In this document: positions 10,504-18,316 of the stretch, piece after piece
How positions within the stretch are numbered: the first letter of the stretch is position 1
Layout of the letters: every line of letters starts with the position of its first letter
From: Massilia alkalitolerans DSM 17462
GTDB lineage: Bacteria; Pseudomonadota; Gammaproteobacteria; Burkholderiales; Burkholderiaceae_D
Assembly (NCBI RefSeq): GCF_000427785.1
Contig: NZ_ATYR01000009.1
Coordinates: 62,001 to 126,000 of the forward strand
Length of the DNA stretch: 64,000 nt
Direction of reading: 5' to 3'
The notes under the pieces: generated by a model
What the model saw: the letters and a program-made list of their open reading frames with translations, nothing else
The model's database searches: none
What the model was told of the DNA's origin: nothing
Made by a program: the position numbers and the translations under genes

Positions 10504-11010
10504 CTAGCCGGTTGCACCGAAGCGCCCGCCATGGAACAGCAGCGCCGACTGCGGATGCACGGCGCATTCCTCGACTTCGCCCACGAAGATGACGTGGTCG
10601 CCTTCCGGATAGCGGCTGCGGTTGTGGCATTCGAACCAGGCCGAGACGCCCTTCAGGATCGGCAGGCCGGTGCGCGACAGTTCGTACTCGACGCCGGTGA
10701 AGGGATCGTCGATGCTGCGGCGCGAAAAGCGCAGCGCCAGGTCCTGCTGGCCCGCGCCCAGCACATTGATGACGTAATGCGAGTTGCCGCTGAAGATGGG
10801 CAGGCTGTTGGCGCCGGCGCCCAGGCTCCACAGGACGAGCGGGGGCTCGAGCGAGACCGAGTTGAAGGAACTGGCGGTCAGGCCGCGGAACGAGCCGTCG
10901 GCAAGGCGCGTGGTGATGACGGTGACACCGGTGGCGAATTGCGACAGGGCGTGGCGAAAATGCGCCGAGTCGAAACCGCGCGTCGTGGCACGGGGAGAGC
11001 GTGTATTCAT
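10504..11010 (-). CDS. Flavin reductase domain protein (FMN-binding, HpaC/NTA-reductase type)
   Basis: A 168-residue flavin reductase-like split-barrel protein that would reduce FMN or FAD with NAD(P)H, typically for a two-component monooxygenase. Recognisable segments are RHALSQFATGVTVITT, GLTASSFNSVSLEPPLVLWSL, the NVLGAGQQDLALRFS region, and GDHVIFVGEVEE before the C-terminal LLFHGGRFG. ATG 11010 begins the family-like sequence; the open frame extends upstream to 11166 without resemblance. It is divergent from msrA, with a 124-base shared promoter region. No monooxygenase partner is adjacent, so its client is unknown. Confidence 0.85.
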   Translation of the reverse strand: MNTRSPRATTRGFDSAHFRHALSQFATGVTVITTRLADGSFRGLTASSFNSVSLEPPLVLWSLGAGANSLPIFSGNSHYVINVLGAGQQDLALRFSRRSIDDPFTGVEYELSRTGLPILKGVSAWFECHNRSRYPEGDHVIFVGEVEECAVHPQSALLFHGGRFGATG

Positions 11011-11134
11011 TGGACCGCCATTATGCCACTGTCGGGCGGCCGGCCGGGTTTTGATCCCGAGCGCACTGCATGAAAGTGCGCTTTGCGTTACATTAAGAAC
11101 TATCGAATCTGACGAAATAGCAAAGGTGCGTGCA

Positions 11135-11674
11135 ATGAGCGAACAAAGCGGGAGGGAGGTAGCCATCCTGGGGGGCGGATGCTTCTGGTGCCTGGAAGCG
11201 GTCTACCTGGAGGCGCGCGGCGTGACGCGCGTGGAATCGGGCTACATGGGCGGCCATGTCGATCAGCCGAGCTACGAACAGGTGTGCGCGGGCACGACCG
11301 GCCACGCCGAGGTGGTGCGGCTCGAGTTCGACCCGACGGTGATCAGCTACCGCGACATCCTCGAGATCTTCTTCACGATTCATGATCCGACCACGCCTGA
11401 CCGCCAGGGCAATGATGTCGGCCCGCAATACCGCTCGGTGATCTTCACTACCTCGCCGGAGCAGGAGGCGATGGCGCGCAAGGTGATGGCCGAGATGGCG
11501 GCGGTATGGGATGCGCTGATCGTGACCCAGCTGTTGCCCCAGGAGACCTGGTACAAGGCCGAGGACTATCACCAGAATTATTTTGCGCAGCATCCGCTGC
11601 AGGGCTACTGCGCCTTCGTGGTGGCGCCGAAGGTGGCGAAGTTCCGCAAGACCTTCAGCGAGCGGCTCAAGTAG
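11135..11674 (+). CDS. msrA: Peptide-methionine (S)-S-oxide reductase MsrA
   Basis: A 179-residue MsrA that repairs methionine-S-sulfoxide in proteins with thioredoxin as reductant. The active-site motif GGCFWCLE puts the nucleophile at Cys16, and YMGGHVDQPSYEQVCAGTTGHAE, trimmed to its core GHAEVV, is the substrate pocket. TPDRQGNDVGPQYRS and AEDYHQNYF are conserved. There is no signal peptide and no fused MsrB domain. ATG 11135 is the first Met of the family sequence. Its TAG stop lies inside the first arm of a palindromic repeat (11671-11776), so the element supplies the end of the gene. A shift in the element could alter the C-terminus. Confidence 0.95.
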   Translation: MSEQSGREVAILGGGCFWCLEAVYLEARGVTRVESGYMGGHVDQPSYEQVCAGTTGHAEVVRLEFDPTVISYRDILEIFFTIHDPTTPDRQGNDVGPQYRSVIFTTSPEQEAMARKVMAEMAAVWDALIVTQLLPQETWYKAEDYHQNYFAQHPLQGYCAFVVAPKVAKFRKTFSERLK

Positions 11675-11776
11675 GGTGGTCGGCTTGCCGACCGTGCGTT
11701 CAACCAGCAACAGAATAGCCGCGCGGGCAGCAATGCCGTGATTTGAACGCGCGGCCGGCGGAGCCGGCCACCCTAC
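11671..11776. repeat. REP-like composite palindrome between convergent msrA and cfa
   Basis: Outer arms GTAGGGTGG (11671-11679) and CCACCCTAC (11768-11776) are exact complements. A second paired block is GCGTTCAA (11696-11703) with TTGAACGC (11743-11750). Each half also folds on itself (TCGGC-TTG-CCGA near 11680-11691; GCCGGC-GGA-GCCGGC near 11754-11768). The two roughly 33-base halves are near-identical inverted copies around a 40-base core. This is typical of extragenic palindromes or small non-autonomous elements; whether it is dispersed in the genome cannot be seen here. Confidence 0.7.
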
Positions 11777-11789
11777 GGTGTAACGGTAT

Positions 11790-13016
11790 TCATGTGTCGA
11801 GGTACATATACCGCCGCGACCAGGGCAGCTGCGCCACATCCCCATCCGCCTTCCCGCACACGATCTGGTACAGGCTGATCCTCCTGTGCGCGAAGGCGTA
11901 GGCGCAGCCCGCCAGGTAGACGTGCCAGATGCGGAAGCGCTTCTCGTCCGTCAGCGTCCGGACATGCTCGGCATTGCTTTCGAAATTGTCGGTCCAGATC
12001 GCGCAGGTCTTCGCGTAGTGGCGCCGCAGGTTTTCCACGTCGCGCACTTCCAGCCCGCCTTCCTGCATCGCCCGCACCACCGTGGCCAGGTGGGCCAGCT
12101 CGCCGTGCGGGAACACGTACTGGTCGATGAATTCGCCGCCGCCGTAGGGCGTGGCACTGTTGTCGACATTGGTGGTCGTGATTCCGTGGTTCATCACCAC
12201 GCCCCCCGGGGCCAGCAGCCGGTTCACGCGTGAAAAATATTCTGGCAGGTGCTGCACGCCGACGTGTTCGAACATGCCGACGCTGGTGATGCGCTCGAAG
12301 CTGCCGTCGACGTCGCGGTAGTCCTGCAGGCGAATCTCGACCTGTCCCTGCAATCCGGCCCGTTCGACCCGCTCGCGCGCAAGCCGGGCCTGGTTCTCGG
12401 ACAGCGTCACGCCGACGCAGCGTGCGCCGAAGGCCTGGGCCGCGCGCAGCACCAGCGCACCCCAGCCGCAGCCGATGTCGAGCAAGGTCTGTCCGGGCCG
12501 CAGGTCGATCTTGCGCAGGATGTGGTCGATCTTCTTTTGCTGCGCCGTGGCCAGGTCTTCGTCGCCGTTCTCGAAGTAGGCGCAGGAATACACCATGGCC
12601 GGGTCGAGCCAGGCCGCGTAGAAATCGTTGGAAACGTCGTAGTGGTAGCGGATCGCTTCGGCATCGCTCGCGCGCGTGTGCGGGACTGCGCGGCGCAGCA
12701 TGTCGCCGAGGCGGCCGCGTCCCTTGTCCAGGCTGGCCGCCAGGGCGTTGCCGACGTTGATGATGTCGGCCGCCCGTCCCTTGATGTCGATCGCTCCCTC
12801 GACGTAGGCGCGCCCCAGGTTGTACAGCGAGGGCGAGCGCAGGTAGCGCAGGGCAGAGCGGTCGGGGACGCGGATGGTCACCCGTGCTGGCTCGGAGGAA
12901 AACTCGAGTTGGCGGCCATCCCACAGTTCGACCCGCAAGGGCAGGGACAGCTTGTCACGCAGGCCTGCACTCCAGGCCGACAATACCATTTGCTCGAACA
13001 CGCTCACCTCCGGCAT
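11790..13016 (-). CDS. cfa: Cyclopropane-fatty-acyl-phospholipid synthase family methyltransferase
   Basis: A 408-residue S-adenosylmethionine-dependent enzyme that would methylenate unsaturated acyl chains of membrane phospholipids. Residues 1-110 form the CFA N-terminal domain, followed by the SAM-binding motif LLDIGCGWGALVLRAAQ (near residue 190), HYDVSNDFYAAWLDP, MVYSCAYF, the GMFEHVG segment with the bicarbonate-site Glu, and NHGIT. The C-terminal part has YVFPHGELAHL and FRIWHVYLAGCAYAF. ATG 13016 is the first Met before recognisable sequence; the frame upstream overlaps the end of the hemerythrin-PdxH gene. The 46-base gap to that gene suggests co-transcription. Several Cfa paralogues exist in this bacterial group, so the orthologue is not certain. 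Confidence 0.88.
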   Translation of the reverse strand: MPEVSVFEQMVLSAWSAGLRDKLSLPLRVELWDGRQLEFSSEPARVTIRVPDRSALRYLRSPSLYNLGRAYVEGAIDIKGRAADIINVGNALAASLDKGRGRLGDMLRRAVPHTRASDAEAIRYHYDVSNDFYAAWLDPAMVYSCAYFENGDEDLATAQQKKIDHILRKIDLRPGQTLLDIGCGWGALVLRAAQAFGARCVGVTLSENQARLARERVERAGLQGQVEIRLQDYRDVDGSFERITSVGMFEHVGVQHLPEYFSRVNRLLAPGGVVMNHGITTTNVDNSATPYGGGEFIDQYVFPHGELAHLATVVRAMQEGGLEVRDVENLRRHYAKTCAIWTDNFESNAEHVRTLTDEKRFRIWHVYLAGCAYAFAHRRISLYQIVCGKADGDVAQLPWSRRYMYLDT

Positions 13017-13062
13017 AGGTGGCCGGCGTGCCGCGCAGATGCGAGCTCGCGCTGCGGCCGGC

Positions 13063-14256
13063 CTAGGGTTGCAAACGCAGGCGGGTCCAGCTGCCGTCTT
13101 CCTGACGCTCGTAGACGATGCGGTCGTGGAAGCGGGAGCGGCGCCCCTGCCAGAATTCCAGGCGCTCGGGCACGAGGCGGAAACCGCCCCAGTTGCCTGG
13201 ACGCGCAGGATCATCTCCAGCTTGCCGTGCTACGGCGTCGTAGTTCTGTTCCAGCTCAGCGCGGCTGCCGATTGGAGCGCTTTGACGAGAGGCGATGGCC
13301 GACAAACGGCTTTTCAGCGGCCGGCTGCGGAAATACCGGTCGCTTTCTTCGTTTGAGGTGCGCTCTACACGTCCTTCGATGCGCACCTGGCGTTCGAGTT
13401 CGCTCCAAAAGAACAACAAAGCGGCGTATTGATTATCCTCCAACTCCTGGCCTTTGCGGCTGTCGTAATTGGTGTACCAGGTGAAGCCGCGTTCGTCGAA
13501 CTGCTTCACCAGCACGATGCGCGAACTCGGGCGGCCGTTGGCGGCCACCGTGGCCACCGACATGGCGTTCGGCTCGTTCACCTCGGCCTTCAGCGCCTGC
13601 TCGAACCATTGCGTGAACTGGAGCATCGGGTCGTCCATCACCTCGTTCTCGTTCAGGCTGGCCTGGCCGTAATCCTTGCGCAGGTCGGCGACGGCCTGGC
13701 CGATCGCCGGGGCAGGGGAGGCCACGCCGATACCGCGGCGCGCCTGCATGGCCTTGCCCAGCTGGGCCATCTGTTCCGGGCTGAACAGGCGCAGGGCCAT
13801 CGGCGCCATCGTGCCTTCCTCGCGTTCCATGTGGGAAAGATAGCGCTGGCTGAAACGCTGCACCGCGCTGGCCGACAGTACGGTCGACCCGCCTTCGGCG
13901 ATGGCGGTCAGCTGCTCGTGCAAGTCCTGCCAGATCGCGTCCATGTCCTTGTGGTCCTGCAGGATCACCGGCGCCAGCGCCTGCAGGGTGGCGGCATCCT
14001 CGCCTTGCGCCACGGCGCGCAGCATCGGGATCAGGTCCTGTTCCTCGTCGTCGTGGTGCAGGTGGGCCGCCTTCTCGAAGTATTTCAGCACCGCTGCCGC
14101 GGCCTGGCGCGCCTGTTCGTCGGCGCCGAATTCCGGCAGGTGGGCGAGCAGCTTGTCGAGGGTCGCCAGCTGCTTGCGGATGCGGTCGTGGCAGTGCTTG
14201 AGGACGGCGATCGGCTGGTCGAAATCGGGGGCGGTGTCGTGGAGGTGGAGAGTCAT
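13063..14256 (-). CDS. pdxH: Hemerythrin HHE domain fused to pyridoxamine 5'-phosphate oxidase (PdxH)
   Basis: One uninterrupted 397-residue frame. Residues 1-160 are a hemerythrin-like four-helix bundle with His21/His23, HHDDEE (His68-x3-Glu72), His102 and His142-x3-Glu146 as candidate di-iron ligands. A Pro/Ala linker at about 173-188 leads to a complete Pdx[16 protein letters not shown], the FMN-binding [62 protein letters not shown], and a C-terminus close to the usual RLAP. PdxH oxidises PNP and PMP to pyridoxal phosphate using O2 and FMN. ATG 14256 gives the fusion. An internal ATG at 13747-13749 (Met170) preceded by AAGG could give PdxH alone. The functional link between domains is inference. 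Confidence 0.88.
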   Translation of the reverse strand: MTLHLHDTAPDFDQPIAVLKHCHDRIRKQLATLDKLLAHLPEFGADEQARQAAAAVLKYFEKAAHLHHDDEEQDLIPMLRAVAQGEDAATLQALAPVILQDHKDMDAIWQDLHEQLTAIAEGGSTVLSASAVQRFSQRYLSHMEREEGTMAPMALRLFSPEQMAQLGKAMQARRGIGVASPAPAIGQAVADLRKDYGQASLNENEVMDDPMLQFTQWFEQALKAEVNEPNAMSVATVAANGRPSSRIVLVKQFDERGFTWYTNYDSRKGQELEDNQYAALLFFWSELERQVRIEGRVERTSNEESDRYFRSRPLKSRLSAIASRQSAPIGSRAELEQNYDAVARQAGDDPARPGNWGGFRLVPERLEFWQGRRSRFHDRIVYERQEDGSWTRLRLQP

Positions 14257-14345
14257 GGGGCGTTTTGTTGACACACGAGAAGAATTTGGTTGACTAGTAG
14301 CTATTTTAGTGCAGATGCGCAATCGAGGTCCGTTAAAATGGCGGG

Positions 14346-15236
14346 ATGAACCTGACCGATACCCCTACTCTTGCAGCTACCCTGGACGACGAAGTCGACT
14401 TTGCGCGCCGCTTCGGCGGGATCGCGCGCCTCTATGGCGAGCGTGCCCTCGAACGCTTCCGTGCGGCGCACGTTTGCGTGATCGGTGTCGGCGGCGTCGG
14501 TTCCTGGATCGTCGAGGCGCTGGCACGCAGCGCCGTCGGCCACCTGACCCTGATCGACCTCGATAACGTGGCCGAATCGAACATCAACCGCCAGCTCCAG
14601 GCGCTCAGCTCGACCATCGGGATGCCGAAGATCGAGGCGCTCAAGGAACGCATCGCGCAGATCAACCCGTTCTGCAAGGTTACCCTGGTCGAGGACTTCA
14701 TCGACCCGGAGAATATCGAGACGATGATCGCCGGTAAAGGTTTCGACTACGTGGTCGACGCCATCGACGGCGTCAAGTCGAAGGCGGCCCTGATCGCTTA
14801 CTGCAGCGCCAAGGCCTTGCCCCTGATCGTCATTGGCGGCGCCGGCGGCCAGACCGACCCGACCAAGATCGAAGTGCGCGACCTGGCCCGCACCGAGCAG
14901 GAACCGCTGCTGAAGAAAGTGCGCAAGATCCTGCGCGCCCAGTACGGCTTCGCCAAGGGCGAAAAGAACAAGTACCACATCGATGCCGTGTTCTCGATGG
15001 AACCGCTGCGCTATCCGGATGCCGGCGATGCCTGTGCGATCGACCCGAACGGCGTCACCGGCCTGAACTGCGCCGGCTTCGGCTCGAGCATGGTGGTCAC
15101 CGCCACCTTCGGCATGGTGGCGGCCGGTCACCTGCTGCGCAAGCTGGCGGATGCCGCTAATGCCGAGCCGGTGGATGCTGTCGATGCTGTTGCTGAAGCG
15201 CAAACTGTGCAAGCCGAAGCGGCCTTGCTATCATAG
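14346..15236 (+). CDS. tcdA: tRNA threonylcarbamoyladenosine dehydratase TcdA (CsdL)
   Basis: A 296-residue E1-like enzyme that uses ATP to cyclise t6A37 of ANN-decoding tRNAs to ct6A. It shows [12 protein letters not shown], the ATP-binding [34 protein letters not shown], the [10 protein letters not shown] stretch, and the [10 protein letters not shown] loop typical of TcdA rather than MoeB or ThiF. ATG 14346 lies 90 bases from the divergent hemerythrin-PdxH start, so the two promoters share a short region. The Ala/Glu-rich tail after about residue 265 is low-complexity and not part of the core. In E. coli TcdA works with the CsdA-CsdE sulfur relay; no partner is next to it here. Confidence 0.92.
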   Translation: MNLTDTPTLAATLDDEVDFARRFGGIARLYGERALERFRAAHVCVIGVGGVGSWIVEALARSAVGHLTLIDLDNVAESNINRQLQALSSTIGMPKIEALKERIAQINPFCKVTLVEDFIDPENIETMIAGKGFDYVVDAIDGVKSKAALIAYCSAKALPLIVIGGAGGQTDPTKIEVRDLARTEQEPLLKKVRKILRAQYGFAKGEKNKYHIDAVFSMEPLRYPDAGDACAIDPNGVTGLNCAGFGSSMVVTATFGMVAAGHLLRKLADAANAEPVDAVDAVAEAQTVQAEAALLS

Positions 15237-15271
15237 GATCAGTTATTGATCACTTTGATGGAAGAACCCAC

Positions 15272-15814
15272 ATGATCCGTCGTACCGCATTCGCAGCACT
15301 GCTGCTGGCCGCCGCTGCCGGCGCCACCGCCCAGGACAGCGCCACCCAGCAACAGGACGCGTCCAAGCCCACCACCCAGCCTGCGCCGGAGCAGCAGAAC
15401 GTCCCGCAGGCGACCCAGCCGCAGACGGTCCAGCCGCAGGCCGAACCGGTCGTCCCGGCCGCGCCCACCCCGCAGGTCGAGATCATCGACCGCGTGGTCG
15501 GCAAGGGCAAGGAAGCCAGCGTCGGCAGCAAGGTGCTGGTCCACTACACCGGCTGGCTGCACAAGCCGCTCGCGCCCAAGCAGCGCGGCAAGAAGTTCGA
15601 CTCCTCGCTCGACCGTGGCGACCCGCTCGAGTTCCAGCTCGGCGCCGGCATGGTCATCAAGGGCTGGGAGCAGGGCGTGCAGGGCATGAAGGTGGGCGGC
15701 AAGCGCACCCTGGTCATCCCGAGCGCACTGGCCTACGGCAAGCGCGGCGCCGGCGGCATGATTCCGCCCGATGCCGACCTGATCTTTGATGTGGAACTGG
15801 TGAACGTGAAGTAA
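15272..15814 (+). CDS. FKBP-type peptidyl-prolyl cis-trans isomerase, exported
   Basis: A 180-residue periplasmic prolyl isomerase. Residues 1-21 are a Sec signal peptide ([20 protein letters not shown], likely cleaved after ATA). A Gln/Pro/Thr-rich linker (about 22-70) precedes a single FKBP domain: [47 protein letters not shown] (Trp pocket) and [25 protein letters not shown]. It lies 35 bases after tcdA with GGAAG before the ATG, so may be its operon partner. The loop [11 protein letters not shown] is slightly longer than in minimal FKBPs. It probably helps fold envelope proteins. Confidence 0.9.
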   Translation: MIRRTAFAALLLAAAAGATAQDSATQQQDASKPTTQPAPEQQNVPQATQPQTVQPQAEPVVPAAPTPQVEIIDRVVGKGKEASVGSKVLVHYTGWLHKPLAPKQRGKKFDSSLDRGDPLEFQLGAGMVIKGWEQGVQGMKVGGKRTLVIPSALAYGKRGAGGMIPPDADLIFDVELVNVK

Positions 15815-15845
15815 ATCTAAAGCTAACGACTCTCGGGAGACCGGC

Positions 15846-16778
15846 ATGCGCATCGCGAACGACGTTACTGAACTGATCGGCAACACCCCCCTCGTACGAA
15901 TCCGCAGGCTGGCCCCGAATGGCGGCGCCGAGATCCTCGGCAAGCTGGAATACCACAACCCGGCGCACAGCGTGAAGGACCGCATCGGCCTGGCCATGAT
16001 CGAGGCCGCCGAGCGGGCCGGCATGATCAAGCCCGACACCGTCATCGTCGAACCCACCAGCGGCAACACCGGCATCGCGCTCGCGATGGTGTGCGCCGCG
16101 CGCGGCTACCGCTGCAAGCTGGTCATGCCCGAGACCATGAGCAACGAGCGGCGCATGCTGCTGCGCGCCTATGGCGCCGAGCTGGTGCTCACGCCGGGCA
16201 GCGAAGGCATGCTGGGCGCGATCCGCCGCGCCGAGGAACTGGTCGCCGCCGACCCGAACTGCTTCATGCCGCAACAGTTCAACAATCCGGCCAACCCGGA
16301 AATCCACCGCAACACCACCGCCGAGGAAATCTGGCGCGACACCGACGGCCGGGTCGACATCCTGGTGGCCGGCGTCGGTACCGGCGGCACCATCACCGGC
16401 GTGAGCGAAGTCATCAAGGCACGCAAACCCGGCTTCCAGGCCATCGCGGTGGAGCCGGAAGCCTCGCCCATGCTGTCCAAAGGGACCAAGGGACCGCACC
16501 CGATCCAGGGCATCGGCGCCGGCTTCGTGCCGGCGGTGCTCAATACCGGCGTCTACGACGAAGTGATCACCGTGAAGAACGAGGATGCCTTCGAGACGGC
16601 GCGCGTCGCGGCGCGCGAAGAGGGACTGCTGGTGGGGATTTCGTCGGGCGCCGCCTTGTGGGCGGCGGTGCAGGTGGCGCAGCGGCCGGAGAATGCCGGG
16701 AAGCTGATCGTGACGATCATTCCGTCGTTCGGCGAGCGTTACCTGAGTACGGCGTTGTACGCCAACCTGGCCGGCTAG
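15846..16778 (+). CDS. cysK: Cysteine synthase (O-acetylserine sulfhydrylase)
   Basis: A 310-residue PLP enzyme that makes L-cysteine from O-acetylserine and sulfide. The PLP lysine lies in [11 protein letters not shown], the substrate-binding loop is [12 protein letters not shown], and the phosphate-binding loop is [10 protein letters not shown]. Length and HSVKDRIG favour CysK over CysM. GGGAG lies about 10 bases before ATG 15846. It is 31 bases downstream of the FKBP gene. Its stop region forms a 7-bp GC hairpin (16769-16790) without a T-run, so termination toward the convergent CDF gene is uncertain. Confidence 0.92.
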   Translation: MRIANDVTELIGNTPLVRIRRLAPNGGAEILGKLEYHNPAHSVKDRIGLAMIEAAERAGMIKPDTVIVEPTSGNTGIALAMVCAARGYRCKLVMPETMSNERRMLLRAYGAELVLTPGSEGMLGAIRRAEELVAADPNCFMPQQFNNPANPEIHRNTTAEEIWRDTDGRVDILVAGVGTGGTITGVSEVIKARKPGFQAIAVEPEASPMLSKGTKGPHPIQGIGAGFVPAVLNTGVYDEVITVKNEDAFETARVAAREEGLLVGISSGAALWAAVQVAQRPENAGKLIVTIIPSFGERYLSTALYANLAG

Positions 16779-16799
16779 AGTTCGCCGGCCCGGCCGCAC

Positions 16800-17807
16800 T
16801 CAGTGCGCGTGGGCATGGTCGTGATCATGGTCATGGTCATGACCATGATGATCTCCCAGCGTACAGCCATGATGCGTCGTCCCTTCCTCCACCTGCAGCG
16901 TGCAGTGGTGGATCCCGAAGTCGCTGCGCAGCTTGGCCACCATCTCGTCCAGCACCCGGTCCCCCGGATACCCGCCCGGCATCACCACGTGCGCCGTCAG
17001 CGCGTTCTCGGTCGTGCTGATCGCCCAGATGTGCAGGTCGTGCACTTCCTTCACGCCAGGCTGGCTGCACAGGAAGCCGCGCACCGCGTTCGCATCCACG
17101 CCGGGCGGCACCGCCGCCATCGACAGCAGCACCGATTCGCGCAGCAGCGACCAGGTGCCGATCACGATCACGACCACGATCGCCAGGCTCACCGCCGGGT
17201 CGACCCAGGTCCAGCCGGTGCCCATGATGAGCAGACCCGAAATCACCACGCCCAGCGACAGCGCCGCATCGGCCGCCATGTGCAGGTAGGCGCCGCGCAG
17301 GTTCAGGTCGCTCTTGCTGCCGGCCATGAACAACCAGGCCGAGAAGCCGTTGATCGCGACGCCGATCCCCGCCACGATCGACACCGTCAGGCCCTGTACC
17401 GGCGCCGGCTCGCTGAAGCGTTGCACCGCTTCCAGGGCGATGGCGCCGCAGGCCACCATCAGGAGCAGGCCGTTGCCCAGCGCCGCCAGGATCGAGGAGC
17501 CGCGCAGGCCGTAGGTGTAGCGACCCGTCGGCGCGCGCTTGGCCAGCGCCGCCGCGCCCCAGGCCAGCACAAGGCCGAGCACGTCGGACAGGTTGTGACC
17601 GGCGTCCGCCATCAGTGCGGTGGAGTGGGCGATGAAGCCGTAGGTGAATTCGATGGCCACGAACAGCGCGTTGAGGCCGATGGCCAGCGCGAAGGCGCGC
17701 TCGTGCCCGGCCGGATCTGGCATGTGGTGATGGTGGTGGCCGAAACCATGGTGGTGGCCATGATCGTGGTCGTGATCATGGTGGTCGTGCGTGTGGGTGG
17801 TGCTCAT
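16800..17807 (-). CDS. Cation diffusion facilitator zinc exporter (ZitB/CzcD type)
   Basis: A 335-residue CDF exporter expected to pump Zn(II), possibly Co or Cd, out of the cytoplasm in exchange for protons. Both ends are His/Asp-rich: the first 30 residues (HDHHDHDHDHGHHHG) and the last 20 are likely metal-catching tails. Six membrane helices follow, with the transport-site residues in ALMADAGHNLSD (helix 2) and AYLHMAADAALSLGV (helix 5). The cytoplasmic domain contains VKEVHDLHIWAIS. ATG 17807 overlaps the ArsR stop (ATGA), giving a regulator-exporter operon. The repeated HD codons make the DNA at both ends look like a simple repeat; this is coding. Confidence 0.92.
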   Translation of the reverse strand: MSTTHTHDHHDHDHDHGHHHGFGHHHHHMPDPAGHERAFALAIGLNALFVAIEFTYGFIAHSTALMADAGHNLSDVLGLVLAWGAAALAKRAPTGRYTYGLRGSSILAALGNGLLLMVACGAIALEAVQRFSEPAPVQGLTVSIVAGIGVAINGFSAWLFMAGSKSDLNLRGAYLHMAADAALSLGVVISGLLIMGTGWTWVDPAVSLAIVVVIVIGTWSLLRESVLLSMAAVPPGVDANAVRGFLCSQPGVKEVHDLHIWAISTTENALTAHVVMPGGYPGDRVLDEMVAKLRSDFGIHHCTLQVEEGTTHHGCTLGDHHGHDHDHDHDHAHAH

Positions 17808-18130
17808 GCGTCCATTCCGTTGACTGGTTCGGCGATGTGTTCGAACATGTTGGCGAGCAGGCTGCTGATGTGGGCGTCGGCAGCCGAATAGAAGACCTGC
17901 TTGCCCTGGCGCTCGGCCTTGACGATGCGCGCCGCGCGCAGCAGGCGCAGGTGGTGGCTGACCAGGGAGCTGGACAGGTCGAGGGAGGCGGCGATGTCCC
18001 CCACGGCGGTCGGCTGCGCCAGGCAGGCCAACACGATGCGCAGGCGGGTGGCGTCGCCGAGCAGGTGGAACAGGTCGGCCAGTTCTTCGACGGCGCCGGC
18101 CGCGTGTTCGAATTCGGTAGGTGTAGTCAT
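17804..18130 (-). CDS. ArsR/SmtB family zinc-responsive repressor
   Basis: A 108-residue winged-helix repressor of the adjacent exporter. The recognition helix lies in SLDLSSSLVSHHLRLLRAARIV. The C-terminal helix carries Asp85-x-His87-x10-His98-x2-Glu101, the exact spacing of the alpha-5 zinc site of SmtB and CzrA. The alpha-3 cysteine box of arsenic or cadmium sensors is absent (ATRLRIVLACL has a single Cys). This points to Zn or Co sensing. Two in-frame ATGs are close together (18139 and 18130); the upstream one lies inside the operator arm, so 18130 is preferred. Translation is coupled to the exporter by an ATGA overlap. Confidence 0.93.
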   Translation of the reverse strand: MTTPTEFEHAAGAVEELADLFHLLGDATRLRIVLACLAQPTAVGDIAASLDLSSSLVSHHLRLLRAARIVKAERQGKQVFYSAADAHISSLLANMFEHIAEPVNGMDA

Positions 18131-18134
18131 GATT

Positions 18135-18160
18135 AACATGTGTAGATTTGTTCACATGTT
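18135..18160. promoter_or_regulatory. Putative SmtB/CzrA-type operator of the zinc efflux operon
   Basis: A perfect inverted repeat, AACATGTG (18135-18142) and CACATGTT (18153-18160), with a 10-base spacer, lies immediately before the repressor start. Size and position fit autoregulation by the adjacent SmtB-type protein. Confidence 0.7.
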
Positions 18161-18316
18161 AGGCGAAATGCTCGTGACCGGCAAGCAGTACGGCAGCTGA
18201 AAATTGATGCGATTGCGCAATGACTTGTCGGATCAGTCCGGTATGTTGGCCGATGTACTTTTATTTTCATACCGTCCGCTGAGTATCGCGGACTCACCGA
18301 AGAATAGCTTTCCCAC

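Noticed and set aside
16769..16790. GC hairpin at the cysK end as a terminator
   Set aside because: Seven-bp stem without a following T-run on either strand; reported only as a hairpin.
16800..16870. Repeated ATGGTC/CATGAC-type units as a DNA repeat or CRISPR remnant
   Set aside because: They encode the His/Asp-rich tail of the zinc exporter, and the same pattern occurs at its other end (17740-17790).
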